A program made the translations under genes and the position numbers. From Gymnorhina tibicen (lineage: Eukaryota; Chordata; Aves; Passeriformes; Artamidae): DNA of 64,000 bases. This document shows, piece by piece, positions 23,786 to 36,700 of this stretch. The stretch lies in NCBI GenBank assembly GCA_013399875.1, contig VXAZ01008272.1, positions 562,582 through 626,581 on the forward strand. The letters run 5' to 3'. A model generated the notes under the pieces. The model ran no database searches and had not been told where the DNA came from. It saw only the letters and a list, made by a program, of their open reading frames with translations. Position 1 is the first letter of the stretch. Each line of letters opens with the position of its first letter.

Positions 23786-26641
23786 GGAGCCAAGTGACAG
23801 GTTTTGAGCAAAGCTTTCTGGACAGTTGCTTGTCTTCAGTAAATCCAGAACAAAATCCACATACTTTAAGGCCTGTCAGTACTTCTGCAGTCTGAATGGG
23901 TGCATGAGAAGCTCTCATTCCTCTGCAGGGTTTTGCCCAGTTCTATCTTTCCTGCCCTGTGGGATGAGGGTCTGGAGGGTGGTCCCAGGTTCCTAGGCTG
24001 CTGGGTCAGCCATGTGTGTCCAGAGGAACTGCTGCATCACTCTGCTCCTGCTCTCAGTCACATCTTGTTGTGACTTTCCCAGCCCTTCACCTCTCTTGTT
24101 GACAGCAGGACCAGGAATCCCTGTTCCAGGCATAGAGGTATTTTCTCCTTCCTTTGGCTTCAGTGGAGCTGCAGAGTGGGTGAAAAGGAAAGGGAGAAGC
24201 ACCTGTGAGTTATTGCATTGCATGTTGGGATTTGAACTCAGAACACTCCAAACGTAGAGATATAAGTCACAACACATTTTTTTCAAACGCTGCAGCAGTG
24301 CTGGGTGCTGGTATGTGTGCAGTTCAATAGCACTTGCTTAGGGAACTCTGAGAGAACACATGCCTTGGCCTCTATCTCCCATTTCAGTCTGCCTGTGTGC
24401 ATTGATTAACCTGACATGTTTGGTTTATCTGCACAGAAACCACAAAAGGGTGTTTTTACACATAACTGGCAGACATATTTTACCAGTCATATTCTGAAAG
24501 AAACAGCTAAATTAATCAGTTTCACTTTTTTGTTTAAGCTTAGAGAGACAACTGGAAAATGATCACTAGGGAAAGATTAAATACCATCAAACTGGAGACA
24601 CATGAGCAGTTTGTCTAGATGTAGGCATGGTCTTTTTGAAGCCTATTTGGAAATTTTTTCTTGGGAACACTGGTGACTTCTGCCATTTCCAGCTCTCCCT
24701 GGGCCCTGTGACTAAAAGACGTGCTCTGCCAAGGAGCCCTTTTGTTAGGGACCATTTGAATTTTAAAAACATCTTTCCTTAAACAACAAGAAACAGAAGT
24801 CAAATGTGAAGCAATAAATGGTTCTGAGAGAAGCAGCATGGTGACCAGTTGGGAGTTTGGAGGGTGCCTATCTGTGCTCCTCCCACTGCAGGCCTGGGGA
24901 AGCAGGAAGGATTTACAGAGCCCAATGTGTTCTAGGAGCCTGTTTCAGGATCCTCACTTGAGTTTCCCATCCATGGCCCAAAGAAAAGGCACTTTCTGGG
25001 TCTGAGGTGGTTGGCTATATTTTCAGCAAAGCCCTCTGCAGACCCTGGCCACCTGGAGCCAGACCAGCAGCTGGTACCAATAGCAGGGCTCTCGCAGTGT
25101 TAAGAGGCTTACTTGAGCTTTTGGCTGGTGAATAGCTCATTCCCTTGCTCTTACTGTGGGATCAGGAAGCAAGTCATAACAAATACCTGTGCTTGAACAA
25201 CCACTTGTTTTCAAAAGCTGGAGCAATTGTGATAATTTGAACTTGTTGGCTAGTGGATCCCAGGGCAATCATTGTAGAAAGGAAAGGGTTTTTTCCCTCT
25301 TAGGTTTCTGGAAAAGCTGGCGGTGCAGTGCCAGTCAGGATAGCTGCTGCCATTTTTATTCTTCTCTTATAAAGTTTGGTGAGATCTTGCAGGGTTAGGT
25401 CAGGTTTAGGACCTCATAGCTAGTGAGGTTTTGGTCCTTCCCTTGAACTGCAATTGGAGCTGTCAGGGAGCATTGGACAGAAGAGCCTTATTCCTTTTAT
25501 CGGAGGCTTTTGGATGGCAGCATGCCAAAAGTCATTCTGCAGGAATGCTGCTGATGGGGTGGGTCTGATGGCTTCCTGGTGGGATGGGGCTGCAGCCCTG
25601 GTCCTTCTTGCTGGGGCTGCTGGAGGTGCCTTTCCATGGCTCTGCTGTTGAGGCTGCTCTTCCCTTGGTAAGCAATAAAAGTCTCCCAGAAAAGGAAACT
25701 TGCTCATATCACATCTCAGAGCTTATCATGACTCTGGAGAAATATCTCAGTCACCATGGCTCTCTTTGCTCTGGGCTAACTTCTATGAGCATCTTTTTTT
25801 TACAGGCATGTGTAGAAGTTTGGTTTCTCGGGTTTTTTTGTTTTGCTTTGGTTTTTTCCCTTTAAAAAAAAAATTCCCAAGGTCTGAGCTACGCTCTGAT
25901 GCTCCATGAGAATATTTTTGAACTCTTAGAATTGTTTACTGAACAGGAAAACCATTTCTTACCCAGTTCCAACTCTGCCTGGAGCTCTGTGGAGGCATTG
26001 CCTGTGCCTCCTGGAACAGATTCACGTTCTGGAAGCAGCGCCTGCAAAACCCTCTTTTTTCCTTTCCTTTTTTTTTTTAATCTTCAGCCCTGTCATCTGG
26101 CTTTGTGAACTGCAAGCATGATGTTTCCTATCATTTTAGAAGAGGCTGTTCGTTGAAAGATATAAAAGCATAAACAAAAAGTTCATGTTTGTTGGCACAG
26201 TTTTTAAATGCAGACATCTGGGTTAGAGATGTGAGAAAATTGTAAAGAATTTGAAAGGTTCAAAGGCTCATGTTATTAAAGTTTTAATAATCTCCTTTTC
26301 TGCCTAGCCCCAGCCCCCTGCTAGTCTTTGAATCTTGCAGGAAAATGCCGTCTGAACAAGATTATAGTTAATTAGGGTAGGATCTTCTCTTTGAAAGCCT
26401 GTAGGAAGCTGTCCTGCCTTTTTATTTTTCAGACTAGAAGGAGCTGTGTGTAGGAGGAGATACATGGCAAAAAGCATTTGAGTGCAATGTTTTAATTTAA
26501 AGACTCCAGGGGCTCTGTTAAGTTTCTATAACACAGATGATGGCATTTTCACAATCCCTTTGTTATGTAATCCCTGGAGAAATAATTCACCTGAGGTGAA
26601 ATTCACACCTTGTAGAGGGGGCCAGGGAGGGCTGGCAATAA
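23786..26641. other. Intergenic, nothing recognised
   Basis: Unique sequence with poly-A/T tracts (for example near 25862-25874 and 26069-26081). No gene or named repeat is visible. Confidence 0.55.
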
Positions 26642-26740
26642 ACACATGTGCCTATACACACACCCTATAGACACAGGAGCCTATACAAACACGCCTATAG
26701 ACACATGCACCTATAGACACACAACCCCCGCAGACACACG
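26642..26740. repeat. Minisatellite with a CCTATAGACACA-type unit
   Basis: About five imperfect copies of a 14-19 bp unit built on CCTATAGACACA with variable spacers occur in a row. On the reverse strand it produces a repetitive Cys/Val/Gly reading that is purely a product of the tandem DNA. Confidence 0.85.
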
Positions 26741-26925
26741 TGCACAAAGCCCAGTGTGCAGCAGCTCTGGGAAGTCTGGGGTGAGAGGATAGGGCTGGAT
26801 GAGTCCCCCCTCCTGCTGCCCTCCTGGTGCTGGGTGATGAGGAAGGATAGGGAGTGGATGAAGCCTTTGTTTTGTTGGCCATGCATGGCTTGCCCCAGGG
26901 CTGGCTCCCTTGCTGCGAAGGGCTG

Positions 26926-27083
26926 GAGACTGTGGACTCCCCAGCCCTGCAGGTGTTCAAAGCCAGGCTGGATGGGGCTCTGAGCAACTTTGTGTGGTGG
27001 AAGGTTCTCGACTCATGGCAGAGGCTTTGGAACTAGATGATCTTTCAGGTCCCTTCTAATCCAAACCATCCTAGGATTCTATG
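26926..27083 (+). repeat. CR1 LINE 3' end
   Basis: Plus-strand CR1 tail. It has a degraded ORF2 C-terminus (LQVFKARLDGALSNF) followed by the CR1 3' UTR signature ending GGAACTAGATGATCTTTCAG ... and CCTAGGATTCTATGA. It is heavily 5'-truncated, keeping only the last ~160 bp. The subfamily is of the classic GATTCTATGA-ended type, distinct from the three minus-strand copies. Confidence 0.92.
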
Positions 27084-30000
27084 ACCACAGCTGCAGGTAT
27101 GCAGTGGGCAAATGGATTTGGTGGCTCTGACTGCTGGCCCTGCAGCACCGTGGTGCTGTGTGTGCTTCTTGTGGCATGAACCAATCTGTTACCTCGTTGT
27201 GCTCCTGAAGTTTCACATGTGTCCTGTCTGGTGTCTCCCCAGCAGTGCCAGTGGAGAGCCCATAGCACCTGCTCGTGCTGATGCACTTTCACAGTGCCTG
27301 CAGGCAGCTTGCAAACACAGCACATCTGCACCCGTCTCACCCATCCCCTGCACTGCAGGCTTTTGTGGCCCCTTCTCCAAAGAGCTTAACCATCTGCTCC
27401 TGCAATGAGAAGTGCAGATGCTGCTGTCACCCTGGGTGGCATGCAGGGGCATGGCTGCATGATCCGAAATGTCACTGAGTCTTAGAAGTACTAAAATAAC
27501 AGGCTGGACCCTGCACCGTGTCACTCGGCCTGCAAGAACTACAGGTGAGGGTGTACAGACAACGCAGTGTTGGTGCTGTGTCTCTGAGGACTCCCCTGCT
27601 CAGCGCTCCCAGCTAACCCACACCGAGCCTGGATGCTGCCAGTGGTTCTTCACAGCCTCAGCCTCAGCCGTCGCCAAACGGTGGGAGAGTTGGGGCTGAC
27701 GATTTGTTTTAGAAGAGGAAATGTATCTTTTCTTCTTTTCCTGAGTTTGCTATAAAAAATAAAGCCAGTTATATTTCTGGTCTATTTTGTTTTTAGTGCT
27801 TGCAAGATGTCCTGAGGGAGCTATTTTTTTAGAAAAATAGGGCGTTAAGTACCGTAATTTCCCTAACATAACAATTCCATATTTATTTCACTTTCTTTTT
27901 CTTTACGCTCAGTGGCTTATAATAGCAGTGCTTTTCCTCATCTCCTCCTGTCTCTCCAGTCTGCTAACAACCCAATTAGTGAGTGCCCAGAGCATGAAGC
28001 ATTCCTGGCCTTGCTGCTGTTCCAGCCAGTCATTAACTAGGTGGAGAAGGTCTAACAAACACTGGAAAAAAAAGTAAATTTGTTTTTTAGAAGTTAGCTG
28101 AGTTTTACAGCATTAAAATAGAAAAGGTAGTAAAAGAAGGGAGGTGGGGAGTAAACACGTTGCCAAAATACTAAGTCAATTAGCTTAGGTGAAGGGCCAG
28201 GATTTTCTGGTGTAGCCTGGAGTCTGGAATTGCTCTCACCAGTAAAACACTTCCAGAAAGTCCAAAGAGCAGCTATGCTGCTTTTTATTTTTTTGCTTTA
28301 ATTTTTCTCCCTCAAGGGTTTTGGTATTCAGGCCTTAAACCCCAACGTTAACAAAGTTATTCTTCCGTCTTTCTGGACATCACCGTATCTTGGATGCTTT
28401 ATACTCCACTATCGGGAATTTCCTCCATGCTCTGTTTGCTCGAAAATTATTTACTGACTTTTAAAGAAAATTCTTTGGCCTTAAAAGCATGAAATCAAAG
28501 GCTCAGGAGTCTCACAACCAGTGGTGGTCAGTCTTCTGAGCCTTTATTTGGGTGCCCAAATACAGGTCTGTGATGTGAGACCACCAAAAGCACTTGAACT
28601 CTGCAGCACAGACTCACCATTTAGCAGGAAAGAGTACCAGATGAGTGGCAATGAAGGGACAGAAAAGAGCAGTCCCTGGCTCTGAACATCACTAGGAAAT
28701 ACTGTCCTGGAGACACAGGAGTGTGCAGTACTGCTGAGCGCACCGTTTGACCACTCTGTAGAACACCAAGCTCACTGGATATGGACAAGAGAGTCTGGTT
28801 TTGGGAACATACAGAGTGGTGGAAACACCAACCAAGCAGGTCAGGACCCCATTGCACTGGGCCTTTACAAACTCAGCAGTAGAAGTGCACCATCATCCAG
28901 TTTGCACTTCGTTATCACAGGCAAGCTCTCATACAGAGAGATCTGGAGGGAAATTTCCTAAGAAATTCCGGGTTGGAGTCAATAATTAATTAACATACAG
29001 CACCACAAAGAGAGCAGGTTTGCTAAATTCACACTTTTCAAATGAAAGGTTGGATCACTCTCTCTAATCGTAAACCCTCCCATCCCTGAGGTATATTCCC
29101 ACCTGAACCTCCCAAAGCAGCAAAGCCCTCGAGTGCCCTGCCTCCAGCTATCCGACCTTTGAATGAGCGGATGGCATGGAGCCCAGAAGTAGAAAGACCT
29201 GTTTGCACTGATTATCCTGGGTGTCATTAGCAGGATTCTTTACAAACAACTCCCTCCTTTGAAGGGCAGACATCTCCTTGCCTGTGAAGAATGACTGCAG
29301 GCACTGGCTATCGGATTTATCCTTCCTTTGCAGTGACCTCTCCAAAACGTGGCACCTCTTGGAGCTGGCTGCTCTCAGAAAAAAAGTGTGAATTTTCTGT
29401 GTAGACCTGCTCCGTTTTCATTTTTTTTCCCCAACAATTTTGATGAGATGGTCTGTGAAATAAAATTGAAAAGACTCTGTTTTCAGAAAGATTCTGTGAC
29501 CCAAAGGTGCTAAGCACCTTCTAAATGAATGCCTGAAGCCAAGTGAAGTAGCAACTGGGAAAGTCTTTAGCTGAAATTCGTATTTGGAAGTTCGGATATG
29601 AGTAAGCTGTAGAAACGCAATGGTGATAAGCGCATTTGTCAGGCAGCCCCTCTTGAAAAGTGCTAGTACACATGGTTGCTGTTCAGAGAAACAGAGGTGG
29701 GTGTGATATTCTGAAGCCTTCAGTTTTGCCCTTGGCATGGGATTATCCCCTGGGAAGGATATAGCATACCATTAAATTCCTCTTTGTAAGGGTAATGAGG
29801 AATAGTGTCTCTTGAAGTCTTGCTGAAAAGGCTATAAAATATTATTGACATGTATTTTTTTCTTCTTTTATTACATCTTGGTTTATGTGATAAATGAAAC
29901 TCCTACAGAAGAAAGCCTAATGTTTTCACATAGTAGGGGAAGAGGCAGCAGGATGAAGTGCAGCAAGTCAACATATACACATAATCCTTGCCAGTTTAGA

Positions 30001-30132
30001 GCAGAATCTAGAGTTATTTCTAAATGCTGGAAAACTCATCCCAAATTTTCCTTTACTGTGTGAGTTTTGCACTATAATGGGTTGACAAGTGTATCTTCAT
30101 TTCTCATTGTGGACTATACACTGGTCAGTGGA
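27084..30132. other. Intergenic, nothing firm recognised
   Basis: Unique-looking sequence. A T-rich to A-rich transition at 27720-27900 and scattered CpGs at 28340-28450 are the only notes. The frames at 27112-27524 overlap on both strands with no domain. No gene recognised. Confidence 0.55.
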
Positions 30133-30855
30133 TAATCACAGAATCACACAACATTCTGAGTTGAAAGAGACCCGTAATGATCATCGAGTCCAACTCTTCG
30201 CCCAGCACAGGACAACCCCAAGAGTCACACCATGTGCCTGAGAGCATTGTCAAATTCTTCCTGAGCTCTGTCAGGCTTGGTGCTGTGACCACTGCCCTGG
30301 GGAGCCTGTTCCAATGTCCAGCCACACTCTGGGCAAAGAACCTTTTCCTAATATCCAACCTAAACCTCCCCTGACACAACTTCAGGCCATTCTCTCAGGT
30401 TCTGTCACTGGTCACCACAAAGCAGAGATCAGTGCCTGCCCCTCCTCTTCTCCTCATGAGGAAGCTGTAGACTGCAATGAGATCTCCCCTCAGTCTCCTC
30501 CAGGCTGAAGAGACCAAGCGACCTCAGCCTCTCCTCATACAGCTTCGTCTCCAGTCCCTTCACCATCTTTGCTATCCTCCTTTGGATGCTCTCTCACAGC
30601 TTTACATCCTTCCTACACTGTGGCACCCAGAACTGCCCCCAGGACTCGAGGTGAGGCTGCCCCAGCCCAGAGCGGAGTGGGACAATCCCCTCCCTTGCCT
30701 GGCTGGCCATGCTGTCCCTGATGCCCCCCAGGACAGGGTTGGCCCTCCTGGCTGCCAAGGCACTGCTGGCTCATGTTCAACTTGCCACGGACCAGGACCC
30801 CCAGGTCCCTTTCCATGGCACTGCTCTCCAGCCTCTCATTCCCCAAGAGACTGAC
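30133..30855 (-). repeat. CR1 LINE fragment, longest minus-strand copy
   Basis: About 720 bp of CR1-like 3' sequence on the minus strand. The AATCACAGAATCACA terminal octamers are at the left edge, and ORF2 C-terminal coding traces follow (MCQGRFRLDIRKRFF, HWNRLPRAVVTAPSLTEL). Further right is a GC-rich segment reading as the degraded upstream portion (reverse-strand ESSAMERDLGVLVRGKLNMS at about 30775-30830, a usual CR1 motif). Frameshifts break the frame. It is the most complete of the three related minus-strand copies. Confidence 0.92.
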
Positions 30856-33470
30856 CCATTATTCCGTCACTTAGAGCAATGCTGGTGTCATAATTGGTGT
30901 AGTAGTGATAACGTGGGTCACAACTGCACAAGCTTCTGCATTAATTCAAGTTCGAGTACTGTGTGTGTCTCTGTATGACTGCAGTTACAGCAATATGCTC
31001 TGCACTACTACCTACAGCTTGGAAATGCAAACAGGGTCTGTTGGTTTAAGCACATTACTGTGACACACTTTATCTAACTAAAAAGAAACAAAGCCTTAGG
31101 CATGACTTTGCAAAATAGGTACACCATCTCAGTACTTACCAATATTATTCTATTAAATTAAGGAATGTGCTGCTGCCCTGTATCACAGAGATAATTTAAG
31201 ACAGGATTTGGTTCTTTCTTTGTAATATTTAGAGCTGAGGTAGAAAAAGACTGTGTAAGAATTTTTGAAAGAGTCATCTGGGGTTTTCTTGCAGGAGTAG
31301 TAAATACAAGTCAGATTTTAATGGTACTTGATATATAAAAATAATGAAATATGAGCCAAAGAACACATTCAAATTTTGTAAATTTCATAGCAGTTATTGA
31401 TTTAATATGATTATTACTATGTTGGTCATATGACAGAAAAGTCAGTCCAGTGACCTGCTAACTTTTGTATGTGAGAAACATAACAAAACCAAGGAAATTT
31501 ACCTTCATCAGATGCATGAAAAGCAGGTTCAAAAGACAGAAAGTGTTCTTGTAGTGGTCATTAAAAATTGCTAGATGATGAAACTTTGGGAAAAAAATGT
31601 ATGTGACAAAATTCCACAGTTCACTAACAAGGACTTTACAACATGATTTCTCATAGGAAATGCAAATGGGAATGCTGAGGTGTGTTCAAGACCTAGCCTA
31701 TAGTTGGAGGCAGACAGTGTTAAGGAAAGGAAATAATTAACCATGAAAGGCACCAAGCGGTTTAATAATTGTTATTCCAAGAATGAAAGTATCAGTACAA
31801 ATGGGACCGGAAGGGAAAGCTGGATAAACATAACTGGGGAATATGCTGTGTACTGAGCTGATGGGGCTATACACAGGAAAGATCCATTTATTATTTGATT
31901 TGCTGGGTAAAAGAGAGATAATGCCGGAAAAAAGATTGAAGCAAACCATCAGCAAACAGAAATCTGGGATGAAATGTTCCCCTTACAGCATTTTTTAATG
32001 TATGGTGCTTGTTCATCTCAACCAGCTGTCCCCAAATGACATGTTGGTGTAGAATGGGCCATCCTGCCCCAGCCCCACATTCACTTCAGCTTTGTTCCCT
32101 GGGAGGCTGCAGAAGCTGCCTGGAGCAACGATCCTGGTCTGGTCCGTGACACCTCCACATTAGGCTGAAGCTCAGTGCCTGGAGAGTGCTCCTTTACAAC
32201 TTAGGTTTGCAGCTGCTGTAACAGGCAGTCAGGAAAAAGGACTATCTGCCTAGTCCTGGGTACAGGCAAATGCTACTCTAGAGGAAGGAAATAATTTTGT
32301 TCAAAGGGGAAATGAAACTAGGCTTAGCTTGCAATAAATTTAGATGAATTTCTAACTAAATTTAGAAATTAAATTTTATTACCTGGAAACTGGCTGGTAA
32401 ATAATAGAATTCTTTGTGAGGCAATTAACTGTCCTTTTTAGGGAGGTTTTTCTGCTTCTGAATCTGGCTAATGGGGCAGTGCGGAGCTGCATGAAAATTT
32501 AGAAAAGACCATGAAGTAGACGGAACTTTCCAAACCTCTGCAACACTTCCTATTCAATTGAATTTTCAGTTCCGTTTTTTGAATGTCTTATTTTTTTTCT
32601 AAATGTCTTATTTTATCTGAAGAGTCTCTCATTATAGTGCTGGGCTTTCCAGTAGGTCCTGAAATTGTGACAGATGGGCTAAATACCACATCTTTAGAAA
32701 GACTCCAGGATCCTGGCTTTGTGTAACTGAATGGTGCAGAAAGTCCTTCATTGTCTTGAGCTGGCTCAGTTGAGCAATTGCTCTTCATCCTGGGCCTCAC
32801 CTCATGCCATCCCAGGCAGCCAAGGAGCTCATGCGCAGCAGCTGAAACTGCTCAGGGATAAGGATTTACTGAAAAGTTCAGAGAGCTTAGTGATAGAGGT
32901 GCATGTCAGGGAGTTTCTTTAGCATTGTTTGTGGGGTGTTTTGGGAAAGTCATTTCAGGTTCTCCTATTTCAGCAGGCTTCTCCATTTCCCTCCTTTGGC
33001 TCCCTCCACTTTCCCTGTTTTAATTTTTGCTGCTCCTTTTTGTTGTCATTAGTAAGGAAGGAACTGTCTCCTGGTTTTAAGTTTGGGATTGGTTTAATGG
33101 TATATTAATCAGCTGCCTGTTGGTGAAACTATAGTCCAAGGTGCAGCTGCATAGAGTGTGAACTCTGTTGACTTTAGTGGCATTTCTCGGATTTCAACAT
33201 CTGAGGACCTCCCTCTAATTCCATTGAGCAAAAGCTAACACATGCAAAGCTGTTTTTTTCTTTTTCTTTTTTTTTTTAAACAAAACCCCTTCCTGGCAAA
33301 GTGCATCTGTTGAACCAGCATCGGAAAAATGCAGTTATTGTGGACTTGGTCTCATAGTAACAGCAACAATAAGGCTGTGGTAAGAGCTTTGGGTTCACTG
33401 GCAATGTTGAAAACTCAAGAAGCACATCCTGTGCTCAGAGGAGTTCTCTACCTCCATCAGCACCCAGGTC
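30856..33470. other. Intergenic, nothing firm recognised
   Basis: AT-rich unique sequence. A TTGACTTTAGTGGCATT stretch at about 33168 weakly resembles the internal part of the old palindromic repeat family seen elsewhere in the window, but is too short to assign. No gene recognised. Confidence 0.55.
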
Positions 33471-33477
33471 CAGCAGT

Positions 33478-33745
33478 GCCGCTGGTGAGGACTCCTCGCC
33501 CTTGGCAGAGGTGGGTGGTGGAGCTGTGGGATGCAGATGTGTGCCTGGCCTGGGCGAGGGTGAGGAGCTCTGGCCCGCGAGCAGACGGAGATAGCGCTGA
33601 ACAATGTGACTGGCAGCGGCGGCTGCTCCTCGCAGAGGCTCTCACAATGCAGCCCCGCCGCCCCAGCGACACGCATTGTTCTCCTTGGTCGAGGACTCTA
33701 TTCAATTAGCGAGCAAGAATCCTTTCCCCTGCTCCAGTGCCGGCT
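33478..33745. promoter_or_regulatory. Candidate cis-regulatory element with SOX-like sites
   Basis: The most CpG-dense small patch outside the BAMBI island and the LTRs: about 17 CpGs in 270 bp. It carries AACAAT at 33600-33605, ACAAT at 33644-33648 and ATTGTT at 33675-33680 (SOX-type cores on both strands), followed by a CAATTA homeodomain-like core at 33713-33718. It could be an enhancer, an orphan CpG island or an unannotated transcript's promoter. No spliced gene is visible next to it. Confidence 0.35.
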
Positions 33746-36700
33746 TGATGCTATCACACTGGTCCTTGGGTAACCACAGCGGTTTGACACAAGGCAGCTC
33801 TGATGGTGAGCTGTGCTGCACATTTATGTGGGCTTCCTTGGAAAGGGCCCGTGGACATCTGGTCTGAATCTCCTTCCCATTCACATCCACATCCCCTGTC
33901 ACTTCCCAAGAGACTATAAATAACTCCTGGGGTTGATACCGCATGCAAGGCTGGACACTGTGGACTGGCTTGTCCCTTCCCTCAGTGCCTGGTGCGGACA
34001 GCAGTGAGCGTGCTTCTCCAGTGAGGCGCGGGCAGTGGAGGGCAGCCAAAGGAGTGCATTGTTCCTCTCTGCAGGGCTTTGATAGATGCCTCCTCTTCCT
34101 TTCCACTCTGGTGGCAGGAGCAACTAGCCCGTGGTTTCTCATGCAGACATATAGTATCAGGTCTGGGGACTGCTGTTGCTGCTTTAGGTCCAATTCAGCA
34201 GGATCCTGAGTGATGCTGTGGCAGATTATGCTTCTCCATACAGCTTTTAGTATGGGAGAGGCCTTGTTGGACCTAGATAGACAGGACAGATACAGGGCTT
34301 GCCTTTCTTGAACCAATCCATCACACTTTTAATTGCCTATCCTTCGGTGACAGGCTGTCACATTTGTTAAAGAAAACCTAGAAGAGAATGTGTTAACTCT
34401 TCCCCTCCTACTTTTTGTGGTTTTGTGGGAAGACTGAAGGAAAGTTAGGTCAGAGAAGTACATTGTTTAACATTTGTATTAGGATGCGTGGCTTCTGTTG
34501 CAATGCTGTCAGCCCTGTAGCTGGAGGATCTCACATTTCCTGGATGTGAAACAGCATCTAAGCATTACAAAACTTGGCTTGTCACCTCTTTCCTTTTCCT
34601 CTTGCTCCATCTCCCATGGGCTGCAGTAAAAGTGGATGAGAAAGAGATGGCATGACTGGGAACTCTTCTAATAAAGGAGAAAAAGGCCACTGAGTCCAGT
34701 GCAGGTTGTGTTCTGGTGCCAGCAAAATCTGTGCCAGCAAGGAGAAACATGCTGGATTCTGGGGAGGGGAAGGAGAGGAGCCAGCAGGAAGGCAGGGAGG
34801 AGAGCAAAACACCACTTCTGATTTTGTGCTTATCCTTCAGGAGCAGGGAGCCAGCACACCTGACAACAGGGCTGAACATGAATAAGAATGGCTACTTGAA
34901 AGTCATCAGATTTGTTGTCCTTTCTCCCTTCCAAATGCAGTTTCACATCCTCCCCTTCCCCCATCCCCTCCCCCGAGACTTCATTCTGGGTGCCAAGTGC
35001 TCAAACCCATTACTCTCCTCCATCACACAGACTGCTGCTGAGGTCTCCTATGGGTGATATTTTTCTGATGTTAGAGCCCTCCTAGTGCTTCAGTTGTTTC
35101 TGTTAGTCAAACAATGCTTTCCTCTGCTGCAGTTAACATTCTGAGGCGCAGGTACAAAATCCATTGTCTTGAGGAAGACTGAAAACTTTTTTGGTCAGGC
35201 TTATGGAGCTGAGATATCATCCTTACAAGAGTGATGAAGGCTGCTGCCACAGGGCTTCACTCACCCCCCTCCTCACTCCCCAGCAACTTCTCTGTGCCTT
35301 GAAAACAAAGAAATGTTTAGTAAACTTAGACGAAATGTTCAGAAAGTTCTGTGCAGAGAGCTGAAGGCTCAGGGCTTTATAGTGAATAAAGTGCAATTCA
35401 TTTGAGCTTTGGTTCTGGCCAAGGAGAAACTGTGCTGTTGAGAAGAGTGTGGTCAGGCGAGGTCAGATTAATGTCATTCAAAAGCGGCATGGGGATGCTA
35501 TACCCTCAGTGCCTGGCATGTGGATAAATTGTGTCACCAGTTTAATCTTCGTAATAAGTACACATTTGTTCTCAAAAAAGATCAGTGGCTGGCTGGTGGC
35601 ATGGCAACAGCCCATGACACTGCTGAAACCACTTTTTGGGTTTGGGGGAGGTGAAGGGGAATGTTGCCTCTAGGAAATTAAAAATTAGAACTACAGCCTG
35701 CTTAGCAAATGTCTGACTACGCCCTTGTGCTGTACCACAGTGCATCACAAGGAAAGAGTTCTTACTTAAATGTCAAATAGCAACTTCTTTTTCCTGATGC
35801 ATTTTATAGGTCAATGGAAAAAATCCGGCAGCTAGAAGACTTTTTTTTGTTGAATCTTTTTTTTTTTTGAAACCACTTTGGTTTAATGGGAATATACTGT
35901 GTTCAGTGGTTCTTCTGAAAGAAACAGAAGGTGTTTCCATTTCATGCTGGATTTATGTACGTAGTTTCTCACCAGAGAAGAAGTCTGAAGAGAGAAGACA
36001 CATTCGAGAAATGAACTCTGCTTTTGCTGGATGAATGGAGATGCTTGTCACGCCTGTCTTAATCTACTCATGACAACTGCTGTTTTTTGATTAAAATATT
36101 TCTTCCCTAGTTCTTACTTATGCCACTTATTTTCTTTCTCAGCCTCTGTGTTGCTAGATGGTACAAGTCCTTCTCATCCCCTCTTGTAAGATGCTCTCCA
36201 GTTTTCCTCTCATTCTAATAGCCTTCTTCCTCAGCATGCAGTAATCCAGCACAAGTCCTGGCCACACTGGGCTATGTCCATCCCAGAAAAGTAAACAAAG
36301 CAAGGGATTATGCCAAAGATACCCACACATGATTTACTGTCCTCATGGCTTTTGCCTGTATTAATTATCACTCTCCCAGGCAATACTTGGACTTGGTTTT
36401 GGAACTAGCAAAGGCTGGGGACCATTCCTAAAAGGCTGTTTGAGCCTGGCTCTTTTGAGAAGGTGGAGGGTTAAGAGGTTTAGACAAGCTCTGTGCTGTG
36501 TTGCGTGGCCTACAAGCCAGAGGGCACCCCCCCAGCATGTTTTCTTTTAGTGGCACAGAGTCTTGGTGACCAAAACTGATCAGGGTCTTCTTGATGAGGT
36601 CCTGCCAGTGCCTGGCATTTATTGATTTCAGGAATACTCTCCTTCCTGTACTGGAAATACCTAGGTGACATTTATCTTTTCCAGTGGTCAGGCTACATTG

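Noticed and set aside
24215..24260. tRNA B-box-like word (GTTCAAATCC on the minus strand) suggesting a tRNA or tRNA-derived SINE
   Set aside because: No matching A box at the right distance and no cloverleaf arms could be found.
33702..34316. 204-codon minus-strand open frame, the longest in the window
   Set aside because: No recognisable domain, signal or membrane segment, low-complexity-free but gene-unlike composition, and no splice or promoter context. It partly overlaps a GC-richer patch, which favours long chance frames.
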